Shown in pieces: positions 1 to 12,044 of a stretch of 64,000 bases of DNA. This DNA is from Ceratopteris richardii. Lineage: Eukaryota > Streptophyta > Polypodiopsida > Polypodiales > Pteridaceae. A model generated the notes under the pieces. It made no database searches. It was not told where the DNA came from and saw nothing but the letters and a program-made list of their open reading frames with translations. The stretch is from assembly GCA_020310875.1 (NCBI GenBank), contig CM035407.1, forward strand, positions 218,949,253 through 219,013,252, read 5' to 3'. Numbering within the stretch: position 1 is the stretch's first letter; each line of letters starts with the position of its first letter. A program made the translations under genes and the position numbers.

Positions 1-829
1 TGGGTGTCCCCTGTTTTGACGCACAGGTCTCCCTATATCAAACTTTGATCGTTGCCCTCCCCAAAGAAGTGTGCGATCCACCAAATTTAGAAAAAGTCTA
101 GTTTCTCCAAAACTTTCGCAAAAAGCCATGCGATAGTAGTGTGCTTTCTTCTTTTAGCGTACCTTTCAAAAATAGGAGAAAAACACCAAAAAGAAATATC
201 CGAAAATATCCATATTTAGACATGGTGACACGTGAGCATCATAATCACGGGTGCGAATAGAATTAGATAAGCCCTTGTTTTTTTTGAAGTGTTGGAAAAT
301 GCCACCTTTTAAAGGTCTGTAACTCAAAAATGGTGAGGAATTAGCTTAGGCTTGTGATAGACACTTTTATTCAATTTGGGTATCCGCACAATGGTATTAG
401 AGACGTTCAAGGTCCAAATCCACCTCCAAATGCCACTTTTGAGCCCTGCAAGTTTCAAAATTCTAGAGAGAGAGTAATCAAGGCATTTTCTTATAATGAA
501 CTAAATGTAGGACCCTGAACGAGGTACTTAAAACATGATTCACAAAAATTTCACTCACAGAGTTTTATTCTCCTATACTTGCTCTACCTTTCTCTTATAC
601 AGAGTTTTTCCTAATTCTTTCATCTTCACATTCAAATTTTTTTACTAGAAAACATGATGCAAATAAGGTCTAGAGAGAGAACATGAAACTTGTCAACCCA
701 AAATCTTTTGTACATGCATAAAATGACCTAATTATTCATTCTAAGAATTATCCCCACAATGACATTCAGAAAGTTCAAAATGAATTATTTCACTAGAAAA
801 GAGGCCTATTACATGAAACCATGTTAAAT
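1..829. other. Unassigned AT-rich DNA
   Basis: No convincing coding frame, RNA gene or repeat is visible. It lies directly upstream of LTR-like sequence of gypsy element A and may include the outer part of that LTR, but I could not align it with the two related LTR copies near 52 kb and 62 kb. Confidence 0.4.
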
Positions 830-1350
830 ATGTACATTAGACCTGTGAGTGTAAATAGCTAACTTTTGACCTACAAACTCGTAGCTTTGACTGTAGAAAC
901 CCATTGGAAATGAGATTTTTACCCAAAAAAAAAACCTAACCTAAACCCTTTGAAACCCTTGGAATTCAGGTCCTAAGTGTAAATAGACCCTTGAATTGAC
1001 ATGCTTGACTTAATTGTAGGCAAAACCCTAATTTCCCTAACAAAGAAACCCAACTTGGACCCTGAGAATTGACATTTATCCTAAGTTCTAACTTTTAATT
1101 TGATTTAATTTTGTATATAGAATGCGAAACCAGAAATCTTAGTCCCAAAAAAAATATAAAAAAAAGAGAAAAAGAACAAGGACCAAAAATAGAAAAAAAG
1201 GAATGGGAAAAATAAAAAGAAGAAAAACCAAAATAGAATTAAGAGATGGGGTTTTCCCAAAATAGCAATTGACCATGCGAGATGATTCTGAAAATAGAAA
1301 GTTAGATAAGGAGTTTAGAAGATTCTAGAGAACTTCTAGAGGGGGCAACC

Positions 1351-1358
1351 TATAAATA
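1351..1358 (+). promoter_or_regulatory. TATA box of gypsy A LTR
   Basis: The motif tataaata lies in an LTR-like region. Related copies carry similar sequence at about 52564-52571 and 62335-62342. It probably marks the core promoter that drove transcription of the element. Confidence 0.5.
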
Positions 1359-1510
1359 GGGTATGAAGCCTCATTTGTTTCTCCCCATGGACACTTCTCT
1401 GGATCTTCTCTCCCGGTATGCTTCTTACCCGTTCTTTTCTTGCTCATACCTTTTAGTTCTTTGTTCATGACATGCGAATATGATGCTGACCCTTTCTCCA
1501 TGACCATGCT

Positions 1511-1828
1511 AAGACAGAGAGAGAGAGAGAGACAGAGAGCGCTCTCATAAAGTCTTGCACGAACCTTGCGATTAGAATTCTAAAACTCGTCCATGCAAAA
1601 ATTTGTATCTTAGTAGCTGGGAAGCATGTGATTGTTCTATGTCATGTCTTCCACCATGGAGACATTTTGTTCAATTGGTCTTATGGATGTGGCGCACACG
1701 CTAGAGAAGAGATATAGAGAGACTTCCGCTAGAGAGAGAGAGAGAGATACAGAAGAGAGATAGGATTTGGCCTTGCTGATGTGTCACACATGCTAGAGAA
1801 GAGAGATGGAAAGACTAGTGCTAGAGAG

Positions 1829-1863
<35 letters not shown>

Positions 1864-1868
1864 GAGGA
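1511..1868 (+). repeat. Interrupted (GA)n purine tract
   Basis: Runs of gagaga at about 1514-1532, 1733-1746 and 1822-1866 alternate with purine-rich spacers. GA runs lie at the comparable place in the two related LTR copies (about 53651-53942 and 63471-63830), so the tract belongs to the element family. Confidence 0.75.
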
Positions 1869-1884
1869 TTCATCAACTACAGAC

Positions 1885-2720
1885 ATGTTGATTGGGTGTG
1901 GGTGGTTGTGGCGGCTGCTACTTCTTATGGGTAGTTTCAAGGTCTATCCTAGCATCTATTACAGCACACATAGCAAAGCCCTGGGCGAATTCAGAAAAGA
2001 GTTACTTAAGCTGTTTTATCTAGAAGATTTTTCCCAACATAGTAGAGAGGGGTTCCTACGATGGCTAAACTCACTAGAAACCACTACTTCCCTGATTCAT
2101 CTATTGAATGAATTCTTGGGAAGATAAGCTCAACTTCCACAGGTCGATTTAGATGCATTGAAGCATGACCAAGTCATTTCCTTCCTTAAGATCTTAAGTC
2201 CTGAAGACATCACTGAGGTCAAGAGAAGGATAGAAGAGCTTGGTAAGAGGTTTGGGTTGACAGAAGATTTGGTCGTAGTGAAGAGAGAAGTGGAAGCGGT
2301 TGCCTAGATGAGGCAACGCTAGGCGGTATTATATGATAGACCTGTAGTAGTAGCTTCACAACCACCTAGGGAGGCTCCACTTCTAGCGATTTCGAATGTG
2401 CCTACAACATCAACTTCTGCTAATGTGGCATCCACTTTGCAATCATCAGTGGAGCTACATCTTGAGTTTCTCAGCCGACAAATAGAAAATCTTATGATGA
2501 TGCAAGCCTCCACATCTAAAGAAATGGCCAACAGTCACCTTTAGTGTAGCCTATTGCCCAATAGACACCCACACCACTTGTGTAGCCTACATTTGAAAGA
2601 AACACTAGATTTTTTGAGAGACGAGGGACTGGTGGCTTTGGAGGGGCAAACAGATGTGTATGGTGTGACGCATAGGATCATTTCTCTTATGCATGTGAAG
2701 AGCTAAAGCTAGCAAAGTAG
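1885..2720 (+). pseudogene. Gypsy A gag region
   Basis: This is the capsid/nucleocapsid part of fossil element A. The N-terminal part reads as an acidic and basic helical protein typical of gag. A nucleocapsid zinc knuckle of C-x2-C-x4-H-x4-C form is readable at about 2655-2696. The region follows the LTR-like sequence and precedes the protease, the expected place for gag. It is broken in several places. Confidence 0.6.
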
Positions 2721-2789
2721 CATCAATTGGTAATAGATATAGATAAGAAGCTCTGTGACTTCAAGACCCGCGGTGAAATAAGGAAGCAA

Positions 2790-3160
2790 TGAAGATTCAT
2801 GTTTTGCTCCGGCCTTGATCAACTCAGGGTTATAAATAAATGTGATTTCTAAGAAGATTTATAATGAGTTTAGGTGGCCAATAGATAAAGACCATGGATG
2901 GAGGATGAGCACAATGGACAATGGCTCAGGAGCACTGCTTAGGGCATGCGCCTCTATGCCTGTGACAATAGGAGGGATTTCTGAGGAATTCCACTTCTTG
3001 GTTGAGGACCAATGTTCATACGAGGCTATCCTTGGGCAGCCCTTTATAGCTAAAGTGCAAATGGAAACTAAGGCAATGGATGATGGGTCTAAGATCTTGT
3101 CTTCATTCTTTGCAAGTTATGAGAGTGTGCCCAAATCACTCAAGATATAGAAAGAATATA
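2790..3160 (+). pseudogene. Gypsy A protease region
   Basis: This is a retropepsin-like region. A hydrophobic-Asx-Ser-Gly segment near 2815-2830 stands where the active-site loop belongs, and the C-terminal hallmark AILGQPFI is readable around 3025-3060. In its family the enzyme cleaves the Gag-Pol polyprotein inside the virus-like particle. The segment 2789-2960 is also found at 55187-55355 in element A', which confirms that the two belong to one family. It is part of a broken element. Confidence 0.6.
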
Positions 3161-3239
3161 AGAAAGAGACCTATTAGCTCGCATGATCATGACGATTGTA
3201 TGCCCATAGGAGAGTATGGTGCTTATGCTGAGAGAAATT

Positions 3240-3880
3240 TATGTTAGGATCGATTGTTGAGCGAGACAATAGTGGGATTTGGTTTGATGTCTCGCATTAT
3301 TTTGTGCATAATTTTGAGAGTTTTTCCATTTTCTCATATGCATTTAAGTTGTTGTGCCTACAGAAAGAGAATGTTTCAAATAAGTTCAGAAAAATTCATG
3401 AAAGACACTATAAAGATTTAGGAATCATGTTACCTAATGAGAGGATTGAGGATGTGATCCAGTTGGAGAGGAGTTCGACTACTCTGGAAGAGCTTGAGCA
3501 GGCATTTGAGAGAAATGAGAAATCAAAAATCAAAATGCTCAGTTCTATCCAAGAGTATGAGATGATTGATGAGTTCACGAGAGAGCATGTAGTAAATGTA
3601 AACATGAAGTATAAGACTGTTGACAAGAACGTGAATCCTATAGCTCAGCCATTGCTACAAGATAGTCATGAAAAGTATCTGCGAGTGTCAGATGACCCTA
3701 TGTTGAGACAATGAGAGCTCATAGGGCATCATTTTACTGACGAGACTATTAAAAAGATCAAGTTTGGAGAAACATTATTCCTGAGAGAAGAAGAGAAAAA
3801 GAAGTTCATTGAAGTCATCAAGAAACACGAAAAAGCATTTGCACTTTTCCCACATGAGATAGGGTGCATGGACCCCAAAA
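3240..3880 (+). pseudogene. Gypsy A linker between protease and RT
   Basis: This stretch is coding-like and rich in Glu, Lys and charged helices (for example LERSSTTLEELEQAFERNE), with no domain I recognise. It lies between the retropepsin region and the start of reverse transcriptase, where plant gypsy elements carry a poorly conserved connector. Confidence 0.45.
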
Positions 3881-4799
3881 CAAGTACCTCCCATAATTAC
3901 CTTTATAGTGCCACATATACCATGGAATATCTAGCCTATACCAGCTCACTTGCCTGAGCTCATGGGGATGCTAAAGGAAAAGATTTCCATGTCGATATTG
4001 GAACCCTCCTCGGCTCCATATTCAAATAGGTGGTTTACAATGCCTAAGAAAAATGGGAAACTTCATTTTATTCAAGATCTGCAGCCTATGAATAAACTCA
4101 CAATTAGAAGTGTAGGGGCAGGAACCATAGTAGACAAGTTTGATGAAGCATTTGCTCGGCATTCCATCTACTCTATAGGTGATCTGTATTCAGGGTATGA
4201 CCAGTTTCAGTTGGCTATTGAGAAAAGAGATATCACGACCATGAAGACTCCACTAGGCCTTGTATGCATGTGTACTTTGTCATAGGGAGCGACAAATTTT
4301 ATGGCTCACATGATGAATGCCATAAACTTGGTTTTACAAGATTTTATACCATCTGTGACTATGCCATTTATTGATTATTTTCCTATAAAGGGATATGAGG
4401 AAAGAGTGAAAGATGAGAGTTTAGATACTTCTGGGTGCAAAAAGGTTGTTAGTGATCATATTTCTCACTATGAGAAAATATTTGAGAGATTTGAAGATGT
4501 TGGGCTAACATTTTCTTTAGAGAAATCTGTTTTTGGCCTTGATGAGGTCCTCATTGTACGACATCTGTGTGGACATTATGGCCGCAAGTCATACTCGCAG
4601 AAAATTGAGGCCGTTAGTAGGATCTCTGAGGTGTGTTGTAATGTTAGTGAGGTGAGAACGTTTTTGGGAGCGTGTGTATTCTATGTGATATGGATTCCTC
4701 ACTTTGGTGAGGTTGGGAACCCCCTATCTGACCTTCTCAGAAAGAGAAAGAAATTTTTTTGGATAGAGAAACACTCAAGAGCGATGCATAGACTGAAGT

Positions 4800-4800
<1 letters not shown>
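3880..4800 (+). pseudogene. Gypsy A reverse transcriptase region
   Basis: This is the RT region of a Ty3/gypsy pol. Readable blocks in order are MPKKNGKLHFIQDLQPMNKL (fingers), YSIGDLYSGYDQFQLAIE (palm, first catalytic motif region), a palm segment near 4360 and the thumb/connection blocks VGLTFSLEKS and EVRTFLGACVFYVIWIPHF. RT copies the element RNA into DNA in the cytoplasmic particle. The order and spacing match plant gypsy elements. It is broken and cannot be functional. Confidence 0.8.
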
Positions 4801-5429
<629 letters not shown>

Positions 5430-5467
5430 CAGTTTCATGAGAGTGAGTATAACAGCGAGTGGAGAGA

Positions 5468-5472
5468 CATAA
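5468..5472 (+). repeat. Target site duplication of element B, left copy
   Basis: The 5 bases cataa stand directly before the TG start of the 5' LTR and recur at 33543-33547 after the 3' LTR. The flanks rejoin into gypsy A sequence that matches the uninterrupted relative at about 59478-59490. Confidence 0.85.
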
Positions 5473-6083
5473 TGTTGGCATACAAGTCATAAGAAGAGCA
5501 TACACGCACAACAGAGCAGTCATACACAATATGGCAACAAGGCCTAATCAATTTTTCCATAAAGTATTTCCAACTCAAGTGATTTTCATCACTACACACA
5601 CATTGTAAATCTCATTTTTGGTAGAATAGACTCTATTTTGTTCAAGCCGAGGAGTCCTAGAGGTTGAGAAGTATAAGAACTAGCTACATACCTATTTTCA
5701 TAATTGTTAGACTCCGTTTGAGCCCCCAAATAGGCTCTAGAACATAATTTTTAACTTGGCCAGACACTAGGTCTGGACAAGGCCAAAGCTAGTAAAAAAA
5801 CTATCAAAAGAGCTAGAGAGCTCATTTTTGGGGTTAGATTGTTAGTGATTTGAGCTTATGTAAGAGACTTTTTGACTAATGCAAAGAAATCCATTGTTCC
5901 TCTCCTTGCTCTTGCCTTGTGTGCACATGTGTGTGTATATGTGTGCATGTTTGTGTGCTTCTCTCTCACACACTTGTGCCATCACTTGCTCATAGTCTTC
6001 ATGCTAGTCCTCACGTCTCCACGGATTGACAATTATGAGGTGGATCTCCTCACGTTGGTACTTGCCATTGTGCTAGAGTGACA
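5473..6083 (+). repeat. 5' LTR of element B
   Basis: The 611-bp LTR starts tgttggcata and ends gagtgaca. It matches 27325-27796 and, after the copia insertion, 33422-33542. By eye the two LTRs differ at roughly 7 percent of positions plus a few small gaps. The primer-binding site follows after a few bases. Confidence 0.92.
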
Positions 6084-6090
6084 CCAAATT

Positions 6091-6105
6091 TGGCGTCGTT
6101 GCCGG
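6091..6105 (+). other. Primer-binding site of element B (tRNA-Asp type)
   Basis: The sequence tggcgtcgttgccgg begins 7 bases after the LTR. It differs by one base from the TGGCGCCGTTGCCGG form typical of plant Athila and Tat gypsy elements, which prime first-strand synthesis from tRNA-Asp. Confidence 0.8.
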
Positions 6106-6593
6106 AGAGAGAGCTTTGAGGACGAGCGTGTGATGGTAAGACGTAAAGTTGAGACATTGGAGTCATAGGTAATATCCTTTCTTTTCCTTATTTTTCTTCA
6201 ATTTTCTTCTTTTTGCATTGCCATCATCACCATCATCATCCTCACCATCTCCCACCCCATCTCCATCTTCACAAAAATTTCAGTTTTTTGGTCATATTCC
6301 CCTACCCACCTCATTCCCCTCATTTCATTTGTAAGAGAGAGTGAGAGAGAGCTTGCATGCTATCTATTTTTGTGTGTTTTTGAGCTTTTGCTGCAGGATC
6401 TAGCAGTACCACCATCTCCACCAGCTTGTGCAAGTATGATAGAACTCTGCATAGGTTCGAGGACGACGACCTTTGTCTATCACGACAGACATGAAAAACT
6501 TACTATTTTTTGAATGCATGCTTGGCACGATAACCTACACCATTAGAGCACTCCAAATCACTAGAAGTTTCTAAAAAATTTGTGTTTTTTCAG

Positions 6594-7032
6594 TCTATCA
6601 CGATAGACAATGTCTATCGCGATAGACACCATCTATCATGACAGATAGAGCCTAGGACAGACGATACACCTCGTTTATCACGTTAGACACCCATCTATCG
6701 CGATAGACAGAGAACCACGGTAGACCCCATCTATCACGACAAACCAAAAGCATGACAGACGACACACTGAGTCTATCGCGACACACTGTCTATCGCGACA
6801 GATAGGACTATCACGACACACAGGCCCACGATAGACGACAAAGAGCATCTATCGCGACAAACATTGTCTATTGCGATAGATAGAACCCCACGACAAACAC
6901 CATCTATCGCGATAGACACCCCTCTATCACGACAGACAGGACTCCACGATAGACCCCATCTATGGCGAAAGACACCGTCTATCGCGATAGCTAGTGTCTA
7001 CTGCGACAGACACCGTCTATCGCGATAGATAG
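6594..7032 (+). repeat. Minisatellite of a palindromic motif
   Basis: About 16-18 degenerate copies of a core close to tctatcgcgatagac stand with 10-25 base spacers. The core tctatcgcgataga equals its own reverse complement, so each unit could form a short hairpin. Isolated diverged units start at about 6475. The array sits in the element B leader. Confidence 0.9.
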
Positions 7033-7384
7033 ACATTTTCAACAAAAAGATAGAGGGGTAATTTTTTAAAAATTTGGGCTAAAAATTGGGCATATTTGCA
7101 TATTCAATCACCTATACCATTAGAAAGGCCTTAGAAAAATGCACTAAACTCGTGAAAGGTCCTGATTGTCTGTTTTAACCCCCTAAAGCCTGAGCTGTGA
7201 TAACTTTTTCATATGAAATCCATTTTCAGAGCTCTAGGGCTTGTCAAAAAGCTTGTGGTGAGTAAGTATAAGCTGGTTCATATGACTCATCAAGTGCTTC
7301 CGCATATAGTCTTCCATGCCACACCAAATGTGAAGGCTTGTAGATTTGCACCAACATTCATGATGTTGGAGATGCATTTAATGT

Positions 7385-7710
7385 AGTTCTCTATCAGCAG
7401 GTTGTTGGATGCTTGATTTACTTATGCATTACTCTACTAGATATTCAGCTTGGTTTCTCATAGATGAGTAGGTTTATGCCTTGCCCAAGTGCCAAGCATT
7501 GGCAGGCAGTTAAGCACATCTTTTGCTACTTGAGTGGTACCCAAATACTTGGATTGTTTTATCCCAAGGGGGGATCACTACTGCCAGATTTGCATGCTTT
7601 TTCTGACTCTATCTGGGTCAGTTGCTATGACACTCATGTGTCCACTAGTGGTGAATACTACATGATCTCAACTGTTTTCTATAAGAATAATGTATTGATT
7701 TTGAGATAGG
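7385..7710 (+). mobile_element. Ty1/copia RT-RNase H fragment in the B leader
   Basis: A short piece of copia pol stands in the gypsy leader. The readable segment HWQAVKHIFCYLSGTQILGL is the well-known block just before copia RNase H, followed by LHAFSDSIWVSCYDTHVSTS, the start of the RNase H domain. No LTR or other copia part is visible next to it. It is a fossil remnant, either inserted into or captured by element B. Confidence 0.8.
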
Positions 7711-8415
7711 GTATTTTGAAGTTGACCCTCTATGGGGTAGGTACACCAAGGGAGCTCTAGAGGAAATTTTATGGTAATAGAAAAGGGGAAAAAAGGGTCA
7801 TTAAAAGTGTCTTAAATAAAGTGTATGTCAATTGAAGGAAAAAAGCTAGAGCTAAACTTGGGATTTTTACAGGGTCATAGAGAGCTTTTGGAGAAATCAA
7901 AGCAAGTGCTAGCGTGAGTAGGCTTGGGAACACGCTTCCTGGGTAGACAAGCATAGCAAGGAGAAGTGACTTGATATTGGAACATCTCTCAACCTCCTCA
8001 GTCCATTCTTAGCATAGGTTTAGTGCGAATAGTTGTCCTGATTGACTAGGGGTACGATAGGAATACTCAAGTTCTAAGAGCCTCTAACTTCTCAAGTCCA
8101 AGAGTAGATTAAATTTCCATCAAGGGACAACTTAAAGGGAAAGAACTTAAACTAAGTGGACGAAGAACATCAAGTACGACACACTTAAGTGCTCCTGATG
8201 ACATTTAACTAAAGACAAGAAAACATAATCAATGGAACTCAAAAGAAACAAGTGATTGGTATCAAAGAATCAACAACGTGGTTGTACAAGGATCACTGGG
8301 TTAATTGGAGGGGCATATGAACCTTAGATCGGGAAGACACATAGGGAGAGACCGCTAGAGTATTAGATCATCTGAGGCTAGTGTCAACTATACAGCGAGA
8401 TCTTGGGCCCAACAT

Positions 8416-9180
8416 TTGAGTGATTATCCCTACGCTTTAGACTCAGAAACTAGTGATTCTGAGATGTCGTATAACTTGGAAAGACCTATAGGTAGCTCAA
8501 GAGTGGCATACCTAGAAAAACCTGAGGGCCCCTACAGGACTCAATTGGAATACATTAGGACCAACCGCTTAGGTGCACACATCTATGAGGCTGGCTTGAG
8601 AAGATCTGTTGTCCTAATTAAAAACCCGGATCAGCCCATGGGACTAGAACACCCTATAGTCAAGTTCGAAAATGGTTCCTATATTGATAAGGAAGGAACA
8701 ATGTATGTGGTCACTAGCCAACAAGAAAGAGCAGATGAATTTGGCAACATAATCCCAGAGGTTGAAATAAGAGACATAGAGCAAGGGAACTTAGGAATGG
8801 AGCCAAAAACACCTCGAGGCAAGTCGTTTCTGACGAGAATAATCACGCCAGAGTGGGTTCCCCTGGACAATAGGAGCATAGATTTTCTCGTGAATTGAGA
8901 GACGGATGAGGCATTTTGGAGGTATAAGCCTGAGAAGCCTAATGAAGTGGGAGCCCTCACCATCTATGAATTCAAAGATCCTGATAGTCCAGGGAAAATG
9001 ACCTACTTAGATGATGCCTTGGAAACGATCTCGTCGTCTCAGAGCATGGAAGACATGCATACACTTGGAAGGGTGAATTTGTTTTTCCCCAACCTCGATC
9101 CACTCTGTCTTATGGTCACCCAAGAGCAAGAACATCTTAGGCTCATGGGACTCAAAGAGAAAGGAGTAGAGATAGACATG
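8416..9180 (+). pseudogene. Element B gag-proximal region, N-terminal
   Basis: Coding-like sequence stands just upstream of the gag core, with segments such as LEYIRTNRLGAHIYEAGLRR and LTRIITPEWVPLDNRSIDFL. I recognise no named domain. Its place and continuity with the next region make it the N-terminal part of the Gag polyprotein, or the extra upstream frame seen in some Tat/Ogre elements. It is broken. Confidence 0.5.
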
Positions 9181-9182
9181 AG

Positions 9183-9760
9183 GTGAGCTTTGCTAACCCA
9201 CTTGGGAGAGAAAGAACGAGGACTGAGACGAATAGAATGGACAGGGAGAGACATAGGGAACTGAGGAATCCAAGAAATGCAGACGAATTCTTTCTCCCAC
9301 GGCCTAGAGAACATGCTAGAACCTTAAGGCCTACACAATTGGTTAAGTCCATGAAGAATTGCTTCAATGGCATAGGAGACCCGTATGACCATGTAGTAGA
9401 GTTTAGGCAAGTTTTGAGAGCTGAGCAAGATGAAGACTTGTTCACTCAATACAATGCTTTTGGCCTAACTCTCAAGAACACTGCATTGACTTGGTTTCAA
9501 CCACTTCACCAAGGCCAGTTCAGAAATATAGACCAACTTCTTGAAGAGTTCATCACTGAGTTTTCCAAGAGTGGTATTAGGCATAACACATCCTCTCTTA
9601 TATAAAACTTCAAGAAAACACCCTAAGAGACAATGAGGCTTGCAAGAAGAAGGTTTAGACATTACCTAGAGAGATGCCTTGCTCTAGAGTTACCCACTCC
9701 AGCCAAACAAGTGGCTTTATTTCTAGACAGATTGTTAAGTACCAAACTGAGATCATATGT
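9183..9760 (+). pseudogene. Element B gag core (retrotransposon gag domain)
   Basis: The pattern matches the plant retrotransposon gag domain: FNGIGDPYDHVVEFRQVLRA, then ALTWFQPLHQGQFRNIDQLL, then EEFITEF. In the family this protein forms the capsid of the virus-like particle. An Arg-rich segment precedes it. The region after 9600 continues the helical gag pattern in pieces. It is a fossil. Confidence 0.8.
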
Positions 9761-10179
9761 GTACTTGAAGGACCCTAGGTCCATATAAGAATGACTATGC
9801 ATGTGCATAGACTTTGAGGATAATCTAGGGGAGGAATTAGAGCTCTAACAGCAAAGACCTCAACCAGTCCTAGTGCAGCAACCCCCTCCTCCCGCTTATC
9901 TGATTTCAGTGAAGTATGCAGCTGCAGAAGAAAATTTAAATAGAGCTTGAGTGCGAGTGACACCATCGCTTTCAGAAAGTGACCCAAGTGATCATAGTTT
10001 TGGCTCTACCCATATTGATACCCCACAGGCTTACTAGATGCAATCACTCAAGCATAATGAGTCATACGATTATGAAGAACCGAGTGAGTCTAGTTGGGAG
10101 CCGGAATATGCAAATATCATGTAGGCAAACCCCAACTCTAGACCTCAACCTAGGCAGATGAGACCTCCATTTCCTAGAG

Positions 10180-10330
10180 GGCCATGCTACCGATGTTAGA
10201 GAGATCACCTCATTTGTGATTGCCCTCTACCAGCACCCACACAAACCCAATCTATGACAATTCAAGGCTTCTCTCCAGATTGTGGAAAGGAGCATTTGTT
10301 ACGAGAGTGTCCCAAGAACCCCACCAACGT
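10180..10330 (+). pseudogene. Element B nucleocapsid zinc knuckles
   Basis: Two CCHC-type knuckles are readable in tandem. The first, near 10185-10225, has C-x2-C-x4-H-x4-C spacing. The second, around CGKEHLLRECPKNP at 10275-10322, is of the same kind. In Gag these bind element RNA. They lie between the gag core and the protease, as expected. Confidence 0.7.
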
Positions 10331-11500
10331 TATCGGCTTAGTGGTAGACTCCACAGGAAGTGTGAATTCCATAGCCCCGGTGCAAGTCATCACGAGAGCT
10401 CAAGCACTTAAGCAAAACCAAGACTTAGGCCAAGAGAAGAATGCGGAGGTTGGTGAGAGTGAGACTCAGAATAAGAAGAGAACAAGAACTTGGAGAGATA
10501 GTCATGAACGCATGAAAAGGCAGTGGGCAAAGAAGATGAGCGAACTCGAGGAAAGTATAAGAGAAACCAAAGACAAAATCATAGAAATCACATCTCAAAC
10601 GCACTCTCACACATCACCCCCACTACCATCCCCATCACCTTCTATTCCCCAACTTTTTAATCCACCACATGTAATCCACCTGCCACCTTGAGTAGGATCA
10701 GTCTTAGCAGATCCCACTCCCGAGGACATAAATATGATGCTTAGAGCATATAAGGCCAGGATCCATGAAGTGCCAAATGTAATGGATCATCAAAGATGTT
10801 ACCCTAGAGCTGACCTAGAGCTTGAACAAACCAAGTTGTGTGCCAAGATGGTGGAATTGGCTCAAGCCATGTTTGAGGCCAGTCGGCTCTTCAATTGCTC
10901 TAGATCCACTAGAACGCCATTGCATTTTGATGGTCTATTAGATAGATTGGAGACGATAATTGCAAAGTCTAGAAAAGGAGCCAAGTCCTAGGCTAAGGAG
11001 AGGGCAAGTGATAGAATAATCATGCCTCCCAAGGAAGCTTATGTGCCTAACTCCATTAAACCAGACACCTCATCTTCTATGAATCCGTACTCACCAGAAT
11101 TCTTGAGAGAGATTCAGGAAGAGAAATGGGCTAAAGAAAGCAAAGATCCTCCTCCAATTGAACTTGTGGATGACACGCACGATCAATTCCCACAAGACAT
11201 TCCTTCCCTTTATGGAGAGCAGGAGAGTGCCCACTCTTAGGAGAGATTAGATTTTGAGTCTAATTCCTAATAGGAACTACCCCATTTCACAGGCCCATGG
11301 GAAGCAAAGTCTACTTGTATGAGAGCACCCATGGTCATGATAACAAACGAAGACTCAATCATACCTAGAAACACAGAGGTAGTAAAGAATACTAAAGTGC
11401 AGTGCAATCTCACTTTAGAAGAGCTACTCAAGGTTAAGCCTGAATTGTGAAAAGAAGTAGCCAAGTAAGTGCCAGACATAGGAAAACCTTGTTCCCAGGT
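10330..11500 (+). pseudogene. Element B gag-protease linker
   Basis: Coding-like sequence with a charged helical stretch (MKRQWAKKMSELEESIRETK, about 10510-10570), a Ser/Pro-rich segment, then a segment containing LELEQTKLCAKMVELAQAMF. No catalytic domain is visible. Plant Tat-like elements often have such a long variable linker. It is broken. Confidence 0.5.
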
Positions 11501-11509
11501 AGGATCTCA

Positions 11510-12035
11510 TAGAACAGTGCCAGAAATACCCTTGGACAAGATAGGAGACATGAGGGAAGGAGAAGAAGGAAATACATATTTCCCTATCACTCATCAGGGT
11601 TACACCACCAAGGCAATATTGGACTCAAGTGCAGGAGTTGCAATTGCTACCACTTCCCTATGGAAGGGATGGGGCAAGCCAGCACTCAGGCCAACGAGAA
11701 TGAAGTTACAAATGGCTAATGTTCACATTGAGAGACCCTTAGGACTACTAGAAGGAATAACTCTCATCACTTGTGGTGTAGAGTTTGAACATACTTTTGC
11801 TATATGTGACTTTAACAAGAATCAGGCCTACGAGATGATTCTGGGAAGAACATTCTTGAGACAATTGCAAGTAGTACAGGATTGGGGAACCAAATCTTTA
11901 TATTTGCAACACTTGGGTGTCACAACCAAAGTGAATCTCAAAGATTTCTCTCATAGAGACGTGCCCCCCATTCAATGGAATCCCATCCATAGAGCCACAG
12001 ATGATACAGAGTTAGTGCATTCCATAGGATCATGA
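11510..12035 (+). pseudogene. Element B protease, first copy (PR1)
   Basis: A retropepsin-like domain stands in the normal place between gag and RT. The region TTKAILDSSAGVAIATTSLW holds the active-site loop area and EMILGRTFLRQ is the C-terminal hallmark. The family cleaves Gag-Pol. A second, different protease-like domain follows integrase at 16040-16440. Confidence 0.75.
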
Positions 12036-12044
12036 TCCTCGTGG

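Larger units (their letters stand above)
830..1880 (+). repeat. 5' LTR-like region of gypsy element A
   Basis: This stretch aligns by eye with 52130-52620 and 61880-62400. Shared blocks include the 'taagtgtaaatagaccc' type motif, an A-rich purine block, and the segment around a TATA box at 1351-1358. The three copies share order but are well diverged, as expected for old LTRs of one family. The region ends in GA-rich sequence just before the gag-like region. Exact TG/CA borders are not resolved, so the start is where similarity becomes visible. Confidence 0.55.
6106..8415 (+). other. Untranslated leader of element B
   Basis: This 2.3-kb stretch lies between the primer site and the gag region and has no long coding frame of its own. 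It holds a C/T-rich segment at 6180-6320, the palindromic minisatellite at 6594-7032 and a foreign copia fragment at about 7385-7710. Long leaders are usual in large plant gypsy elements. Confidence 0.65.

Noticed and set aside
2319-2531. Minus-strand frame in gypsy A gag
   Set aside because: Opposite-strand shadow of the gag region; no domain or codon signal.
6594-7032. CRISPR-like array
   Set aside because: The units are degenerate and palindromic, spacers are short and similar to each other, there are no cas genes, and it lies inside the leader of a plant gypsy element.
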